Of a stretch of 64,000 nt of DNA, positions 61,639-64,000 are shown in pieces. The stretch covers positions 1-64,000 of the forward strand of contig NZ_JAUTWQ010000021.1 in assembly GCF_046719735.1 (NCBI RefSeq), read 5' to 3'. The notes below the pieces were generated by a model. That model did no database searches, had not been told where the DNA came from, and worked only from the letters and a program-made list of their open reading frames with translations. Position numbers and translations under genes: made by a program. Source of the DNA: Halobacillus_B rhizosphaerae. Its GTDB lineage: Bacteria; Bacillota; Bacilli; Bacillales; Halobacillaceae. Within the stretch, counting starts at the first letter, position 1. The number at the start of each line of letters is the position of its first letter.

Positions 61639-62790
61639 TTATCTGACCTCTGCAGATTCATAGGGGGGACTCCCCTTTCTAGTACGAATTAAGCTTTTCA
61701 ACTGGGAGGCTAAAGCTTCAACGTCTGCGATACTAGTTTCCTTTCCGAAGGAGATACGGAGAAAAGTTTGAGCAGCAGCTCGTGTATATCCCATGGAAAG
61801 AAGTGTTTTAGAAGGCTCCTGCTGACCCGCTTGACAGGCAGTACCTGTGGAGACCGCAAATCCCTTTCTATTCAACTCGAGCATCATCCATTGTCCATCT
61901 ATATCTTTTATACACATTCCGAGAATTGGACTGCGTTGATGCTGCAGCGGATGCCCAATCCATTCAATCCACTCTTCAGACTCCTCCATCGCACGAATAA
62001 AGTGTTTCTTTAAAGAATAAATCCACTCTCCGTGCTCTTCGCTGTGCAGTAAACTATTTGCCGCCGCCTGTGTAAAACCGGCCACACCGGGTAAGTTGAC
62101 TGTCCCAGGACGAACCCCGCCTTCATGAGTTCCATGTGGCATCGCTGATTGAAAGGAAATAGACGGCCGAATATATACGGCCCCGACTCCTTTAGGTCCA
62201 TATATTTTATGGCTCGACAAAGAAAAGCTGTCGAACAAAGCAACATCTATGCCTTTCCCAAAAGCCTGAACACAGTCGCTATGAAAGTATACTCCATGTT
62301 TCCTGCAGAGCGCAGCTATTTGGTTGACTGGCTGTGCAGTTCCAATTTCACCATTTATGGCTTGAATCGTAACCAAAGCTGCCGGAACCTTCAAAGCATC
62401 TTCAAGTTTCTCCAGATTAACGATGCCTTCCGCAGTATACGGTATTTTAATGACCTCGAACCCTTCCTCTTCAAGCTTTACTAACACATTATGGATGGAA
62501 GAATGTTCGGCTGCTGAGGTGATAATCCTTTTACTGCTGCCGTTTTGTGCTAAGGCTTGAATAGCCAGGATATTACTTTCTGTCCCTCCACTTGTAAAAT
62601 AAATTCCTTCCTGTTCAACTTCCAGCCCGTCGGCTAAGGACTGCCGGCAATGGGTAAGCAAATCATGGGCTTTCGAGCCGATATCATGCAAACTGCTCGT
62701 ATTGCCGAAATATTCTTTCGAGGCATGAACAAAAGTATCCAGCACCTCGGAGTCCATCGGGCACGTGGCTGCGTAATCAAAATACTTCAT
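61639..62790 (-). CDS. nifS: Cysteine desulfurase of the NAD-biosynthesis locus (NifS)
   Basis: 383-residue fold-type I PLP enzyme. Landmarks are YFDYAATCPMDS, SAAEHSSIHN near 98, the PLP-Lys loop SLSSHKIYGPKG near 198, and the active-site Cys loop STGTACQAGQQ near 318. In Bacillus this desulfurase supplies sulfur for the Fe-S cluster of NadA. ATG 62790 has AGGAGAG about 7 bases upstream. It is divergent from nadB, which supports that role rather than general IscS function. Confidence 0.9.
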   Translation of the reverse strand: MKYFDYAATCPMDSEVLDTFVHASKEYFGNTSSLHDIGSKAHDLLTHCRQSLADGLEVEQEGIYFTSGGTESNILAIQALAQNGSSKRIITSAAEHSSIHNVLVKLEEEGFEVIKIPYTAEGIVNLEKLEDALKVPAALVTIQAINGEIGTAQPVNQIAALCRKHGVYFHSDCVQAFGKGIDVALFDSFSLSSHKIYGPKGVGAVYIRPSISFQSAMPHGTHEGGVRPGTVNLPGVAGFTQAAANSLLHSEEHGEWIYSLKKHFIRAMEESEEWIEWIGHPLQHQRSPILGMCIKDIDGQWMMLELNRKGFAVSTGTACQAGQQEPSKTLLSMGYTRAAAQTFLRISFGKETSIADVEALASQLKSLIRTRKGSPPYESAEVR

Positions 62791-62849
62791 CAGCCTCTCT
62801 CCTTCCGTGTTTTCCAAATAAAGTACTTGTCATAAGTTTAAATCTATGT

Positions 62850-62880
62850 AAATATAGGTGTCAATACACACGTAAAGTTA
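62850..62880. promoter_or_regulatory. Divergent nifS/nadB control region
   Basis: The 105-base gap holds TTGACA on the minus strand (62864-62859) with TAAACT 18 bases further, a fair nifS promoter, and TATAGGTGTCAATACACACG around it. In Firmicutes this locus is usually repressed by NiaR (YrxA) with nicotinate as co-repressor. The GGTGTC element is a candidate operator, but the match is from memory of the motif and is tentative. Confidence 0.35.
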
Positions 62881-62895
62881 ACAGGAGGATGGCTC

Positions 62896-64000
62896 ATGAA
62901 AATGGCAGATGTAATCATTGTTGGCAGTGGAGCTGCGGCGTTACAGCTTGCTGGATGTTTACGCAAGGAATTGAATGTGATTATTCTCACAAAGTCATCC
63001 TTAACGACTAGTAATTCTTCGCTTGCTCAAGGAGGCATTGCTGCGGCATTAGACCCTATCGATCATCCGACATTTCATTACCAGGATACGCTGGAAGCTG
63101 GCCGCTATCACAATGACCCTGCCGCGGTTCTTCAACTCGTTAAGCAAGCACCTGCTATGATCAAACAGCTCATGGATAAAGGGTGTAGCTTGGATCTGCA
63201 TGAGAACGGCACACCTTTGCTAGGAAAAGAGGGATCTCATAGTTACCACCGGATTGTTCATGGCGGCGGTGATCAGACAGGCAGGAATATTATCGATTGT
63301 CTTATCCACCAAATTGGACGCAACGTACAAGTCATCACCCAGGAATTTGTGTACGAGCTTATGCTTGATAAAAATGGGGCATGCTGCGGCGTTAAGACGA
63401 AGGATAAAACAGAGCACATTCATACTTACACTGCCCCTCATGTAGTTCTTGCCACGGGAGGCGGAGGGCAAGTCTATTCTCTCACCTCCAATTCTTCCGC
63501 TGCCACCGGTGATGGTTTTGCTCTCGGGTATCGGGCAGGAGCAGAGCTCGCTGATATGGAGTTTGTTCAATTCCACCCTACATTAATTTATAGGAATGGG
63601 CGGACAGGCGGCCTAGTTTCTGAAGCCGTACGCGGGGAAGGAGCCATTCTAGTTAACAGCAGAAATCAAGCCATTATGAAGGGGATTCATCCGCTTAAAG
63701 ATCTGGCTCCTCGTCATATTGTCTCGCAAACTATTTTTTCACATATGCAAGCAGGAGAAACCATTTACTTAGATGTTTCTGCAGTAAAGAACTTCAGCGA
63801 GCGATTCCCAACCATCTCTGCCGCTTGCCAGAAAAATGAAATCGACCTTCAAAACGGCAGAATTCCTGTCGCCCCTGGCTGTCATTTTTCTATGGGTGGG
63901 ATAAAAACGGACACTTTCGGCCGTACATCCATAACCGGTTTATATGCCATCGGCGAAGTGGCATGCACAGGTATTCATGGAGCTAACCGGCTGGCCAGCA
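62896..64000 (+). CDS. nadB: L-aspartate oxidase, 5' part (runs off the window)
   Basis: 368 codons visible, with no stop before the window end. FAD-binding VIIVGSGAAALQLAG near 5, SLAQGGIAAAL near 43, HGGGDQTGRNI near 121, EFVQFHPT near 223, EAVRGEGAIL near 243 and GEVACTGIHGANRLAS at the end are all typical. It oxidises aspartate to iminoaspartate, the first step of de novo NAD synthesis, and is expected to be followed by nadC and nadA. AGGAGG precedes the ATG by about 7 bases. Confidence 0.93.
   Translation, partial: MKMADVIIVGSGAAALQLAGCLRKELNVIILTKSSLTTSNSSLAQGGIAAALDPIDHPTFHYQDTLEAGRYHNDPAAVLQLVKQAPAMIKQLMDKGCSLDLHENGTPLLGKEGSHSYHRIVHGGGDQTGRNIIDCLIHQIGRNVQVITQEFVYELMLDKNGACCGVKTKDKTEHIHTYTAPHVVLATGGGGQVYSLTSNSSAATGDGFALGYRAGAELADMEFVQFHPTLIYRNGRTGGLVSEAVRGEGAILVNSRNQAIMKGIHPLKDLAPRHIVSQTIFSHMQAGETIYLDVSAVKNFSERFPTISAACQKNEIDLQNGRIPVAPGCHFSMGGIKTDTFGRTSITGLYAIGEVACTGIHGANRLAS

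Noticed and set aside
1..64000. CRISPR array, prophage, IS element or RNA gene cluster
   Set aside because: No regularly spaced direct repeats, transposase, integrase or phage structural genes, and no tRNA or rRNA sequence was recognised.

Overview
The window looks like a chromosomal segment of an endospore-forming, probably moderately halophilic member of the Bacillaceae (Halobacillus or a close relative). This rests on: a GerA-type germinant receptor operon, a gerP-like spore cluster behind a good sigma-K promoter, Bacillus-type Ku/LigD, thi and nifS-nadB loci, an acidic Ser/Asp-rich lipoprotein linker, and ectoine-catabolism genes. The genus is inference. No rRNA, tRNA, CRISPR array, prophage or IS transposase was seen.

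Layout. 1-530: dispersed structured repeat, second copy at 50.4 kb. 0.5-3.1 kb: orphan IucD/SidA-type N-hydroxylase, GNAT acetyltransferase, small unknown protein. 3.4-9.9 kb: LacI-type regulator, sugar-binding lipoprotein, two permeases and a GH13 alpha-glucosidase; no ATPase gene, so a shared MsmX-type ATPase is expected. 10.1-14.3 kb: germinant receptor operon A-C-small D-like-B. 14.3-21 kb: molybdopterin oxidoreductase, PspC protein, secreted lamin-tail/PLD protein, RluA-type pseudouridine synthase, vanadium-haloperoxidase/PAP2 protein. 21.2-25.4 kb: heterodimeric ABC exporter divergent from an HxlR regulator, with a 20-bp perfect palindrome between them. 25.7-29.9 kb: FAD oxidoreductase, Gfo/Idh/MocA protein, SGNH hydrolase, CAP-domain lipoprotein.

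30.3-44.3 kb, all on the minus strand, holds two interleaved modules. One is ectoine/hydroxyectoine catabolism-like: EutD/DoeA hydrolase, EutC, a Cys/Met-metabolism PLP enzyme, an M20 deacylase, a homoserine-dehydrogenase-like enzyme, an aldehyde dehydrogenase and, further upstream, EutB plus a PucR regulator. The other is thiamin salvage (thiW, tenA, thiD, thiM, thiE) with two TPP riboswitches, lying between the two parts of the first. The usual DoeB deacetylase, DoeD transaminase and EutA are absent, so the route appears rewired.

44.7-50.1 kb: asparagine synthetase, a Fic toxin with a 59-residue antitoxin that overlaps it, and divergent Ku and LigD genes. 50.7-55.4 kb: a fatty-acid degradation operon with a cre-like site upstream. 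55.5-60.4 kb is the most interesting stretch: two GerPA/PF-like proteins, two Hsp20/GerT-like proteins, a GerPC-like protein with an apparent ATC start, a subtilase lacking the oxyanion Asn, then an HTH-TPR regulator followed 15 bp later by a 45-residue exported pro-peptide gene. That last pair has the architecture of an RRNPP quorum-sensing system. 60.5-64 kb: Cof-type HAD phosphatase, then nifS divergent from nadB, which runs off the window end.
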